Assembly (NCBI GenBank): GCA_016098155.1
Contig: JAAAJB010000120.1
Span: 3,950-66,776, forward strand
DNA length: 62,827 bases
Source of the DNA: Actinomortierella ambigua
Lineage: Eukaryota > Mortierellomycota > Mortierellomycetes > Mortierellales > Mortierellaceae
Reading direction: 5' to 3'
Below the pieces are notes generated by a model. It saw only the letters and a list, made by a program, of their open reading frames with translations. It had not been told where the DNA came from and did no database searches. A program made the translations under genes and the position numbers. This document shows, piece by piece, positions 11,301 to 22,241 of this stretch (the first letter of the stretch is position 1; each line of letters opens with the position of its first letter).

Positions 11301-13983
11301 CATAAGGTGGAGATGTTGTTTTCATTGGTTCATCGGGTCGTCTTGGAAAGGAGAATGCAGCTCAGTCCCTGGATGATAGGATCGCCAGGGATGGAAGCAG
11401 GGTTTTGTGAGCGCATGCATGCATGGTCAGGGGCCAGAAAAGGGGGAAGGGAGGAGGAAAGTAAGGGACCAACGTCCATTGTGCTACCCACGTTCACTCG
11501 CCATGGGTGAACGCACTGTAGTAAAGAGAGAAGATTGTATCAACCGCGTCCTCCCCTCCCATCGATAACAAATCCTCCTTAACGGTTGCGTACTCATTTC
11601 TGGCAAACCGACCTCCAACGAGAACAGACTTGCTGTTTTCTTTGGTCTGCTGCATTTTGTTGATAGTAGTCAGTCCCCCCTTATCGATGGTACAACAGAA
11701 AAAACAACGTCCCGATGAAGCTTTTTCGTGCACAGCGACCAATGCGTAGCAGCACAAACTCTCTTTTGTTTTTTCCTTCTTCTTCGTCAACCTAAAACGA
11801 ATTGTGCTGACCCAAGGCATTGGTTCGCTGTGGTGAGGGGGAAGAGGAGAGTGCAAGAGTTAGCAGGATAGAGAAACATGTCACACAATCCGCTGCTTGA
11901 CTTTTTAACCTTGCTATTGGCCACTTTGTTGAGACTTGCTTTCTGTCTGGAAAAAGAGCAAGACTCGTTGTGTTTGAGAAGAAGTAAGCACAGTGGGCAG
12001 AGATAAAAGGGCCCAAAAACGATCGATACAATTAAGGCACGATAAAGATGAGAAAGTGTGAGTAGATGTCAAACACTGTTCCAAAAAGAATTTAGGGCCC
12101 CGCCCAATCTCCAAAGACAAAGTGTGGGGGAGAAGACAAAATAACGTTATCAGTGATCCCCTCCCCTCCCCCCAACGATGATGCATCAAGTGATCAAGGG
12201 CTGATGTATGATGAAATGAGGATTTCGCTGCGGTGGTTGGTGGATGAGCAGGGTGCGGTGTTGTGGAGCGTGTTAGATAGAGAAGAGTCAGAAATGCGCT
12301 GTTAGGGAAGAAAGGGCAGGGGAACAGGGGGGGCATGCTACTGCAGAGTCATGAGCAATGTGATAGGGCGGAGGAGTTTCAAAAAAGGGAGATGATATCC
12401 CTGAACAATCGACATTTGGGCGCGTATGTACGCGCCGCTATCTGGTCACTCACACAAAGAGGAGCACATTTGAGAGTTGTTACAATAACAGAAATATGAC
12501 AATCCGACTTGACGAACTGGTGTATTCGGGTGCAACAGGATTGCACCATCTTCCATTCTAGCAACTGGCCCTTTGCGTCTTTTTTTTTTTTTTTGTCTTT
12601 GTTTTCCCGCGCACAGTGTAGTGCACTGTGCCCCCATTGTTTACAATTGGCTTGTTGTTGCTGTTGTTGTTCGCAATAAAATTCTTGCGTCCTTTCTCCA
12701 TGTACCCATCCCTGATGGAAGGAGCAGGCTGTGGATCCTCAGCTCGCTTGTGATCCGTTTGACTCTGAGAGTTTTCCATGGTTCATTGACAACTGTCAAA
12801 TCTTCTGACAAACCTCGAATCAAGGAGCACGTATTTTTGCTGACAACGGACAATATTCGTCATACCGATCCTTTTAGTTTGTTGCTGAAAAGAGCGCAAA
12901 CCGTTAGATTGTGTGTGTCACTTACCTTGTGCTGCAGGGACAGAACAACCGTTGCTCTCATCTCTGCAGCCCTGTCCAAATGCTCGCAAGTTTCATCTGT
13001 TCACCCTTTCTCCAGTTGTCTGTATGTGTACATATATTGTTTTTTTTTCTTCGTGAGACTAATTCACACAGCAGGGCCTTGTAGAAAATAATGTACCACC
13101 AAACAACCCGTCTCTCGTCTCTCTTCTCGCCATTGTTTTTTGCTTCTTTGTTTATGAGAAACAAAAAGAAAAGCTCAGACAATGCCGACAATCTTGGCTC
13201 ATTCTTGGCTGTCCATGGGTCCACGGTTGGAGATACTTCCTATTGTTTTTTAGCGTCGCCCAGGGCTCAGTCTTGTGTTGCGTAGAATTTCCAAAGGTAG
13301 CCAGTAAAAAAGGAGAAAAGGGCGCGTTTCCTTGGTGTCCTTCTCTCTCACTTTCTCTCTCGTCTGCCGAGCTCTTGTTTGTGGCGGGGAAGTGAGAGTT
13401 TGCGCAAAGAGAGAGAGAGAGAGCGCGCGCGCAAGAGAAAGAAAGGAAGACAGAGAACGGCACCCACGGTATTTGCAATGAGATTACAGAGAACGAGTTA
13501 TTTAGCACCAGAGCTTATTTTTTTTTTTGAATTGCTGAGAAAGTATGTGGCCTCCTCCTCGGGTCATTTTGCTATCAGCTCATCTAACCAAAGACATGCA
13601 GCTCAACAATCATACCCCACTCCCCCACAACCTACCTCAATATCTATCTTTGCATTTTCTGGCCACGATCTAATTGTTTCGTTAGTGCATACTTTGAGTG
13701 GTTTCTCTACGAATTGCAACAAAGAGACTTGTATTTCATCATGAGAGGAATATGGAACCTCCGTATCGGTTACGACCAAAAAAAAAAGAGAGATAGACTT
13801 ACTCTTGGGATAGCTAAAGTAGAATGCTGGAGCGGTCTCATTCCAACTTTTCTCGTATTGGTTATGGTTAAGCTCTTGTTTGTCACTCCGCACCACTCTT
13901 TTTTTTTTTTTTTTTTTTAATCTCCCCCCACATCCCCCCCCCCCCCTTTCCGGTTCTGTACAATTTCTCCCGCCGACCAACAA
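8314..13983. other. Gene-free stretch, left part of the first desert
   Basis: I see no gene with family motifs, paired splice sites or sustained codon-like composition. The first few hundred bases are the promoter region of the hotdog gene. The rest is non-repetitive but biased sequence broken by T runs (9692-9700, 9829-9843, 10122-10133), A runs and GA microsatellites (13407-13425). An 8-bp perfect hairpin lies at 12611-12631. Confidence 0.5.
12611..12631. other. Perfect short inverted repeat
   Basis: GCACAGTG and CACTGTGC form an 8-bp stem around a five-base loop, just after a 16-base T run. It lies in gene-free DNA and has no assigned role. Confidence 0.5.
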
Positions 13984-14125
13984 NNNNNNNNNNAAATTTG
14001 GTTTTTTTAAACCATGGATACGGTTACCCCCTCCCCCCCCCTTTTTTTTTTTTTTTTTTTTTAATCTCACCCCACATCTCCCACCCAACCTTACCGGTTC
14101 GGTACAATTTCGGCCGTCGACATCA
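13900..14125. repeat. Imperfect duplicate sequence flanking an assembly gap
   Basis: A T run followed by AATCTC, a CCCACATC block, CCGGTTC and GTACAATTTC occurs on both sides of the N gap (13900-13980 and 14040-14125). The left copy differs mainly in homopolymer lengths and scattered bases, as expected of a low-quality contig end not merged with its neighbour. A real tandem repeat is the alternative. Confidence 0.7.
13984..13993. other. Assembly gap (10 N)
   Basis: Ten N bases; true gap size unknown. Flanked by near-duplicate poly-T/C-rich sequence, so the true gap may be zero or negative. Confidence 0.99.
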
Positions 14126-16594
14126 AACAGCACTGCAAAATATCAGCTGTTGACACTTTTTCTCTCCCTTCTCTCCCTTCTTCGTCGTCTTACCCTCTCA
14201 CAGGATCAAGAGTAGGTTGGTTGATTGGGAGTGGGATAAAAATGAGTGGGAGAGCTGCAAAGTGGGTGCTATCCTTGTACACAACAGCACGACATTCTTC
14301 TTTTTTTCTACGGCAACACCGTTTGTAAGCGAGAATAAACCAATCAGCTAACCTCAAACAAGGGCATGTACTCTTTGCACCATATTCTTTTTTTTTTTTT
14401 TTGTGTGTTCTTCCCATCGCCTTCCCATTCTTTCTTTCCCCTCCCCCCGTCTCTCCCTCTCTTCGTCTGTGTTCTTGTGGTCTGTTTCTCTCTTACTTTT
14501 TTTGCTTTGCGGGGGAAGGAGGGTCCATGCGTGACTATGCACTGACTGTTGTTGTGTGCACAAAAAAAAGAAAAAGAAACAGGACAGCGGATCCCCCTTA
14601 CACAATAAAGAAGCTTTGCAGTTGATGACTGGAGTGTGATATTCACAAGGGCAGCGAAAGGGCGGAAGAAGCAAAACACAAAAGTGTTTTCTCTCGCACT
14701 CAGCTCGGGTCCATTGGGAAGGGAGAGAGGGGCCGGCTCCAACTCTGTGGAGAAGGAAAAATAAAATACTGGCGCACTGTTTGAGTATACTGACAGTACG
14801 TAGTATTGTAAAAAAAAAAATACTTTTTTTATTTGCGCCCAGACGCGTCATAAAACTGCCGAGAACACGGACTAGAAAACAAAGGTATCTTTCTCTCCCC
14901 CCCTCTTCTCCCTTCTCTCCTCTATCTTTGTTGTTTATAGTCTTCTCCCATCCATGGACACAGAAGTTTCACGCCAATCACGGCTTGAGTCCAACTTGTT
15001 GTTTTGCACTCAGTGGGAATGAAGAAGAACAGAAGGAAGAATGAGAGAGAGAGAGGTACGCCCACAGTTTCTTGTGCACCTTCGGGTTGCTATATCTATA
15101 ACACAGCACTCGCTGCTGACTTGGGCGGTCAAGGTAGAAAGAATGAAGTAAGGTTAAAGCATCGGCCGATCCGACTAGGATGAGGCGAAGATGACGTCTT
15201 TGGAACGCGTCAGAAAAGGCTAGGATAAGATATGACCCTAGGCGACCAAAGCGAGAAAAGCACACGTACACACAATTTCCAATGACTCTCGCTCTTCCTC
15301 CCTCTCTGTCTCTCTCTTCTTTCGGTCTCGTAGATTGAATGCCCTTTTGTGGATCTGGGCCATGTTGTCGATAGTGATAGATATGTGCTACCTTGACACA
15401 CCTGGGAAAGAGCCACAATTAGAGAGAAGGACAAGGGCTTCAAAGGACCCACAACAAAAATCACACTCAAACCACTTCTTGCACAAAGTATACAACACAA
15501 CCAACAACCACAAAAAGACCGGGGGCTACTGCATTCACGATAAATGCAATCAACCAAATGGAAAGGAGGAAGGGGGATGACAAGACCAGACGACGACCGA
15601 GGACGTGCTCCCTTTTGTCTGTTCACTCGGTCTTCCCTCCTCCCTCCTTCCCCCTTTCCCTCCCCCCACCCAACCCCCAAAAAAATATCCGAGGGCCAGT
15701 GTTTGATAGCGTCCTCTTCGCGATCTAAAGAGCCGCACACACCTCTTATTCTTTTCCCAATTTCCCCGAAACAGAGTCGCGTGCGATACGCCTACCATGC
15801 ATTTGGCTCCATCTCATCATCGTACCCGGGCTAAGGGAGATAGATAGGAGGAAAGTAGGGGGAGGAGGAAGGAGAGATTGACTTGCACTTTTATGGCTAG
15901 AGTGTGCAGTAGGATAAGGGGTGGTAGGTGGTGGGTGGTGGGAGCCAAATAATAATCATTGATCAACGTGGAGGATGGGAGGAAAGTGATTGTGTAGGAG
16001 AATTGCCCTCCCCCCATCAAAAAAAATAGGCGCTGCGTAAGCAAACTACAACTACTCTATCAAAACTACGCGCAATCATTTGTCATCTCTCTCTGTCTCT
16101 TCATGTCATTATGAAAGAAGGGGGCGAGAATCATTTCCCACAGTGTCACCCATTCTCTCCCTCTCTCCTTTCCGTGTCTGTGGCAGGTCGGAGTCTTTTG
16201 GCATGGTCGTCCCACCAATTTGGGAACAGGGGATAGGAGGCCACCTGTTCTTCTCCTCCCTCTCTCCCTCTCTCCAGTATGCTGCATGGCATAACGTCAG
16301 GAGTAGACGAGGAAGAGGAGGAACGGGAAAAGAGGAGAGACAGACGGACAGACAGTGAGAGAAAAGGGAAAGCGACGACCCCAGTGGACTAAACTCAAAG
16401 TGCTAGAATGTAGTTTAGAAGCATGGTAACAACAACAATAACAACAACAAAAGGTTCGGAAAGAGGACATGGACAGAGAGACATTTAGGGGGAAAGTATA
16501 ATAATGGGAAACGAGACAAACGCGTCAAAGCGTGTGAGAAAAAGAACGAGACACAACCTTCAATCGTTTTGATCGGTCCATCCAAAAGATTAGT

Positions 16595-16612
16595 ATGTGT
16601 GTGTGTGTGTGT
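16595..16612. repeat. GT dinucleotide microsatellite
   Basis: About nine GT units in otherwise gene-free DNA. Confidence 0.85.
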
Positions 16613-18238
16613 CTATGCTCACATCCATCTGTTCTCAGTCTTTTCTTGTTTGCTATGGCTCACTCTCTCGTCCTCTCTTTCTCGTTCTCGGTCGCCAATG
16701 GACCTTCGTTTTCCAATCAAGGACTTTGGATCCTGGAGCAACACATTCACATTACACACGACACGCAGACAAAACAGACAGCACCCCTCCGATAACGACC
16801 CAGAAAAGACCGTGGACAATCATGTCTTGCTTGTCTGGTTCGTTGCATGTTGTTGTTTCTTTTTGTTGTGTAGCGCATGATTAGCAAGAGATATTGTTCG
16901 TTGTTCGCCACCAAAAGGACAATAGCAACAAAAACAGGGGACGAGTTCATTTCCCATATCAGCAATCTCATCTCCATAATTACAGAGGAAAGAAGGAAAA
17001 AAAACAAGGAAGTAGAGGGGACAGTGAACGAGCAAAAAGAGTGAGAGTGAGAGAGAACAGGAGGAACAATAATAAAGAGGACGCGATGGAAGGGAGGGAA
17101 GCAGTGGAAGGTCATTCTTCTCTCCCCCACCCCTCATTATCGTGTAGACCTAGAAAAGGTTAGCGTGTCTCCACTCACTCTCTCTTGTCAACAACTGCAG
17201 CTGGATGTTTGTTTGTTGTTGTCCTGGATTGTTTGTTGTTTTTTTTTTTTATCTCGCAGACAAAATGGAAGAGAGCGACAAGGGCTTATAGGAGGGAAGG
17301 CTCGCCTGGTCCCCTCTCACTGTTGGCTATTTCGTTGTCCTATTGCGCCCTTTCTTTTTTTCTCAACAAGTGCATAGCCTTGGCGAATCGTCACATTTCT
17401 ACAAACAAACAGGAGAGGTCCTCTTGCTAGGATGCCCCTCCTCCCCCCTCTCTCTCTCTTGGGATAGAAAATGAGGTGGTGGATGTTCTGTCCATCTTCC
17501 CCTTCCCCTTCCCGCTTTCCGCTATCGCGACACGGAGTGTTCGGGGAGAAAGAACACGGGGGAAAAGACAAAGGAGATTTTATTTTTCGTGTTTCTCCCA
17601 AGGGATGCGGACGGAGTGTAAAAAAAAAAATGGTCCTTCCGGTTCCCTTTCAAACTTCCGTTTTGTCTTTGTTGGGGAGAGACCTGGAGGAGAATGAGGA
17701 CTTGTGAGGACGAGGACGGCGTGGGCGACTGGAATAAGGTCATTTCTTTTTTGGAGAACAACAACGAAACCAAGCAAGCAGCGCAAGCAGCATTCAACAA
17801 CAAATCGATAGTGAGCTGCACTGAGCACAGTTATATGTATGTATTGTGTGTGTGAAAAGATGGGCGCACACGCTTGTACATGCACACACACACAACACAC
17901 ATAATTCTCAAACCTGGTGAGTTACTTGCACCATCAACTTGCTCGTTGTGTGCTTTTTGTTGATGCTGATGGTGTCATCGGTGTCCTCCCCCCCCCCCCA
18001 ACCCCTGCGGGAAAAAGTGGGGAGGGAGAAAGGGAATAAAACACCCATTCCGACTCGAGACAGAACAACTGACAGGCAGGACAAAATTTTTGTGAATATT
18101 ATTAGTAGTAGTATTATTCTCGATTGCATGCTCTGACAGAAGAGATGGAAGTCACCGGATTATTGAGTTTCGTCCTTTCTTTTTGCCCATGCACTGCAGC
18201 TGCCATGTGTACCGAACAAATACCTGGGAGATGGGGTA

Positions 18239-18258
18239 TGTGTGTGTGTGTGTGTGTA
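18239..18258. repeat. TG dinucleotide microsatellite
   Basis: About ten TG units; another TG tract of similar length follows at 18595-18614. Confidence 0.85.
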
Positions 18259-19792
18259 CCTCTTGGGCCCTCGCCCTTGCTCCTTCCTCCTGTTCTTATT
18301 TTTTTGACATGTCAATGACAATGTTTTGGATATCGAAAAGAGGAAGGAGAGCAGCCTAATGACCTGGTCGGATCTCCTTTTTTTTTTTAACACTCCATTA
18401 TTCTGTAGTGCCATTTCGTGTATGGGGTATCTACCAGTTGTAACATGTGGAGACTTTAGTGGACAAAAAAAACTCCGCCCGCGTTTTCTTTGTGGGATGG
18501 ATGGAGGAGAATGGATGGATGGCCATTTTTTTTTACGCGCATATATTGCTATATCCTTTTCTTACCCTTGCCCAATCTCGACTCTCATCTCTCCTGTGTG
18601 TGTGTGTGTGTGTGCGTATGTGGAGGTGTGGAATGAAAGTGAGAGCACACTTCCCATCACATCTTAAAGTGGGAACCCGTCATTTCACTCACATCGTCTC
18701 CTCTTCACCTCCCCTCCCCCACGCACATCCCATTCATCCAGCCTGGAAAGTAAAACATGCCAAAGCAATCGCCCCACAGGGCTGTGTACACTTCCGACGA
18801 CCAAGTTTCTCTTAGTCACCAAAAAGGGGAGGAGGTTGGGGGGGAGGGGCCAATGGGCTAAAATAACAAATCGAAGAGTGGTAGTTGGCAGTGAGAGAGA
18901 GAGAGAAAGAGATCGTTGGGTGATGCCTCTTTCTTCTCCTCACCTATACCCATATGCCACACGTACACAAACAACCCGCAAAGGTTTAGGGACCTCTGCA
19001 ATGGAGAGGACTGTCGTTCCCCTATCTCTCTCCCCCCCCTACCTTCTCACTTGGCCCCCTCTACTCCCTGTTCGGAACCCTTTCATGGTAACCACATATT
19101 TTGAGTTATTTTAGCCTGTCACCTACGACAATGAGAAAGGAGGAGAGTTGGGGTGGCGAGATGGTCCAAACACCGTGTTCAACTCTAAAACTTTTTTTTT
19201 TCTCTCTCTAGGGGCGATGCCCAACACCCCAAGTTGCAAGGTCCCTTTTTTTTTTCTTTCTCACAAACAAAGAAAAAAAAACAACCAACAAGAAAGAAAA
19301 CCCACAATCCATGATCAGAAACAACTCCTTACCCCTCTCCACAAGATGAGCTATCAAATCAAATGGAGCATGGATCGACCCTTTTTAGATGAATTTTTTT
19401 TTTATCTTTACTTTTTGCTTTTATTTCTCCACAGACTAGGAAGTTGTTATCTGTTTGTTTTCTCTCGAGAGAGAGAGATAGAGCCCTGTTTTTCTTGGGG
19501 ATGTTTAGAGAGAAAAAAAAAAAGGGAGGGAAAGAGGGAGGAGTGACCCACATCATCCCAAACCAAACCAAACATTTTGGATAATGAGCGATCATCGCGA
19601 AGCATGATATCAAAAATGGGTCAATTGGACAATATTTGGCAAGTATGCTGCTGTTTTGTTTGGATAGTTTTTTTTAATCGCAAAAGAACTTTTTTTTTTG
19701 GGTGGGTTGATCGTTGACGGAGGGGTATGCAAACTAGGAGTAATAGTAATAGTAGTAGTAATAGTAGGAGCTAATAAATACAATGAAATGAG

Positions 19793-19813
19793 GTGTGTGT
19801 GTGTGTGTGTGTG
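19793..19813. repeat. GT dinucleotide microsatellite
   Basis: About ten GT units 260 bases beyond the stop of the zinc-finger gene. Confidence 0.85.
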
Positions 19814-20073
19814 AAGTGCTATGTACAATACAAATGTGGGTTGGTGGGAAAAAAAAAGATAGAGTGAAAAAAAAAGGGAGAACGAGCCCCCCTCCCTTCT
19901 CCGCCTACCCACCCCCCTTCCCCACAAAAAAAGAGCTACTTGGACCAACAGAGGACAAAAAAAAAGGGGAAGAGGTACTTTCGCCCTCCCCCCCCCATCC
20001 AATGTCATCTGTTGTCCTTTTGTTGTTATTTTTTTTTTCTGTGGGGTTGAAACTTTTGAAAGAAACAATGTGT

Positions 20074-21519
20074 CTAAAAAGTAGGAAGAAGTGACGAAAT
20101 AGGAGGCAGTGTCCGTTGGTGGTCATAGCCATGAGCACCATTGTTGTTGTTGCTGTTGTTGAATGGGTGGGGGTGGAGAGGATGCGCGCTCGACGACACC
20201 GTCGGCAGAGGAAGCGACAAGTGTGTCGAACCATTCAGGATGTCCGAGATGCGGTTGCCGTTGCTCGGGTGTGCTGAAGGATGGGATGGTTGTTGTTGCA
20301 CCTGAGGACCACTACCATACGACGACACGGGCTTATACTGTGGATAAGGAGCTGCTGCATACCGAGCCTGCGTGGCGCTGCCATAGCGAGGCGATGTCGG
20401 TGGCGAGTAAGGAGGTGTCTGGAGCACTCCAGCCCCATGGTCGTTGTTGTTGTTGTTGTGATAGTAGTGGTTGTTGTTGTTGTTGTTGTAAGGGCCATGG
20501 TGGCTAGGATGGCTAGGATGCTGCTGCTGTTGCTGCTGGTGTTGTTGTTGCAGATAGGGCTTTTGCTGATACTGTGGCGCAGGAGGCTGTGGATATTGCT
20601 GCTTGTTCAAATCCATACCCATCAAGTTCATCCGCAGATCGTTGACGGGCATCGGCGAGGCCTGCTTCGACGCCACGGCCGAGGCGGGACCCTCTCCCCA
20701 TCCATGGTACTCGCTCATCTGAGGCGCCTCGTCGGATTCCGAGTGCAGCGGCGACATTGGGTAGGGCGACATTGAGGAGCGGGCCGTTGTTGCAGGCGAG
20801 GTCGAGGCCGAGGCCGAAGGTGTGGTCATCACTGACGAAGAAGCCTGCTTCTTCATCATCGTGGGCGACGAAGGCATGGATGGGGAGGCGGACGACGGGC
20901 AAGACTTTTTCTCGACCTTGCGGGAACGGGTGCGGGTGACGTGGGTACGGGCGTGCTCGCGCAGCGAGTCGGACCGTGTAAAGCCAAGACCACAGCTCTC
21001 TACCGGGCACACAAACAGCTTCTCGGATGTATGCGATCGGATGTGGCGGGCCAGATGGCCGGGTCGGGTGAACGACTTGTAGCAGTTGGGGATCGGGCAA
21101 ATGTGTTTCCGAGCCCATTCGGCCGACTCCTTGGCTCGCAGGTACTCATCGTACGAGGCATAGTGGTGCGGGGAGGTCGAGAGGAGATCGGCATTGCCGT
21201 TCTTGCACGCCGATGTGTGGGCCTTCATGTGGCGCGTGAGCTCGTCCGAGCGCGAGAACCTCTTGTCGCAGTTGGGAAAGTCGCAAGGGTGTGGCTTCTC
21301 GCCGGTGTGGGTGCGGATGTGGCGGGTCTGGTGCTCGAGGCGGAAGAAGGATTTGTCGCAGAGATGGCACTCAAAGGGACGAACGGGCTGGTCCTGATCG
21401 GACAGCTCGCCACTGGACGAGGTCTTTGTTGGTGATGTGGAGGAGGCGGGGTCGTTCATAATGGCGGCAAGGGACAAGAGCGAGCTGGCAGCAGCCGTCT
21501 GTGATGGAGAGGCAGCCAT
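20074..21519 (-). CDS. C2H2 zinc-finger transcription factor, CreA/Mig1-like, four fingers
   Basis: One uninterrupted frame of 481 codons plus stop. Fingers 1 and 2 are adjacent (Cys51/Cys54/His67/His71 and Cys79/Cys84/His97/His101), joined by the classic HTGEKP linker, and match the CreA/Mig1 glucose-repressor pair, including [18 protein letters not shown] and RSDELTRH. Two more fingers follow after about 40 residues (Cys141/Cys146/His159/His163 and Cys171/Cys176/His189/His193), which canonical CreA/Mig1 lack. The C-terminal half is disordered: Ser/Pro-rich, then Gln-rich, with two Asn-rich runs and several SP/TP sites. A nuclear DNA-binding regulator is secure. A role in carbon catabolite repression is inferred from fingers 1-2 only. 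The gene has a TATA element about 720 bases upstream and sits alone between two deserts. Confidence 0.9.
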   Translation of the reverse strand: MAASPSQTAAASSLLSLAAIMNDPASSTSPTKTSSSGELSDQDQPVRPFECHLCDKSFFRLEHQTRHIRTHTGEKPHPCDFPNCDKRFSRSDELTRHMKAHTSACKNGNADLLSTSPHHYASYDEYLRAKESAEWARKHICPIPNCYKSFTRPGHLARHIRSHTSEKLFVCPVESCGLGFTRSDSLREHARTHVTRTRSRKVEKKSCPSSASPSMPSSPTMMKKQASSSVMTTPSASASTSPATTARSSMSPYPMSPLHSESDEAPQMSEYHGWGEGPASAVASKQASPMPVNDLRMNLMGMDLNKQQYPQPPAPQYQQKPYLQQQHQQQQQQHPSHPSHHGPYNNNNNNHYYHNNNNNDHGAGVLQTPPYSPPTSPRYGSATQARYAAAPYPQYKPVSSYGSGPQVQQQPSHPSAHPSNGNRISDILNGSTHLSLPLPTVSSSAHPLHPHPFNNSNNNNGAHGYDHQRTLPPISSLLPTF

Positions 21520-21664
21520 GCTTGTTGTGTGTTGTAGTATGTGTATGTGAGAGAGACGGAGGATGGCGAAGCAAATAATAAAAAAAAAAAGAGGGAGAAG
21601 GGCGTGTTCTTTTTTTTTTTATATGGATGTTGGTCAAAGATACAGAAAAGAGGGGTTCAGTTCA

Positions 21665-21692
21665 CAGGCAAGCAGGCAAGCAGGCAGGCAGG
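21665..21692. repeat. CAGG/CAAG tetranucleotide repeat
   Basis: About seven 4-base units alternating CAGG and CAAG. Read on the transcribed strand it is a CCTG/CTTG run inside the inferred leader. Confidence 0.8.
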
Positions 21693-22059
21693 CTTGTGAG
21701 TCTGAGAAAAGAGTCAAAAGTAAGGCGGGAAGGGGGGGATGTGCAGCGAAGAACGAGCTGGATGATTTTTATAGACAGATTGTGGGAAGAGAAAGAGAGA
21801 GAAGCACAAGAAAAAAGCTAAAACACAAGGCAGCTGAACGACGTGTGCAAGTTGGCAGGCCTGTGTGGAGGGAAAAACAAGGTGGGTTGGTGGGATAGGA
21901 TTTGACAGTGGATGGACGCCTGAAAGGAAGGGAGCCAAGAAAAGGGACGTGCAACACAGAGGGAGGAGAGAGAAGTCAAAAGGCAAAAAAGGTAAAATAA
22001 AAAGCAGCGAGGAGTAGAGATCGACCAAGAGACTGAGAGTGGGTGGTGGTGGTGACGGT

Positions 22060-22074
22060 GGGTGGGTGGGTGGG
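22060..22074 (+). other. Perfect G-quadruplex motif
   Basis: GGGTGGGTGGGTGGG, four G3 runs with single-base loops, a very stable class of quadruplex in vitro. It lies on the template strand of the inferred leader of the zinc-finger gene, so its complement would appear in the RNA. Confidence 0.75.
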
Positions 22075-22232
22075 TGGTGGTGAGGGGCAAGGAGGAGGAA
22101 GGGTGTTGAGGATGTTGTTTTGTTTGTTGACGCAAGAAAGAACGAAGATAAAGAAAGAAAAAGAACGTAGTTGGGAAAGGGAAAAGAGAGTGTGAAAAAG
22201 AAGAAAAAAAGAGAGTTGGGCTAACCCGGGGT

Positions 22233-22241
22233 CCTTTTATA
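22233..22241 (-). promoter_or_regulatory. TATA box of the zinc-finger gene
   Basis: TATAAAAGG on the minus strand, followed downstream by a long CT-rich tract of the kind seen at fungal transcription starts. It is the best core-promoter match upstream of the zinc-finger gene. Confidence 0.55.

Larger units (their letters stand above)
13994..20073. other. Gene-free stretch, right part of the first desert
   Basis: About 6 kb without a supported gene, ending at the zinc-finger gene's stop codon. Alternating CT-rich and GA-rich tracts dominate, with GT/TG microsatellites near 16595, 18239, 18595 and 19793 and many 8-15 base A/T runs. The last few hundred bases should contain the 3' untranslated region of the zinc-finger gene. 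Confidence 0.5.
21520..22210 (-). promoter_or_regulatory. Long CT-rich leader of the zinc-finger gene with upstream reading frames
   Basis: If transcription starts about 25-35 bases below the TATA box, the leader is roughly 690 nt and CT-rich on the transcribed strand. It has upstream ATGs at 22028 (104 codons), 21957 (62 codons) and 21637 (88 codons). The last frame ends at 21371, inside the main coding region and out of frame with it. I saw no good donor site for removing them by splicing. CCTG-type repeats (21665-21692) and a C-rich strand opposite a G-quadruplex motif also lie here. Such a leader would be expected to limit translation, which is inference. Confidence 0.5.
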
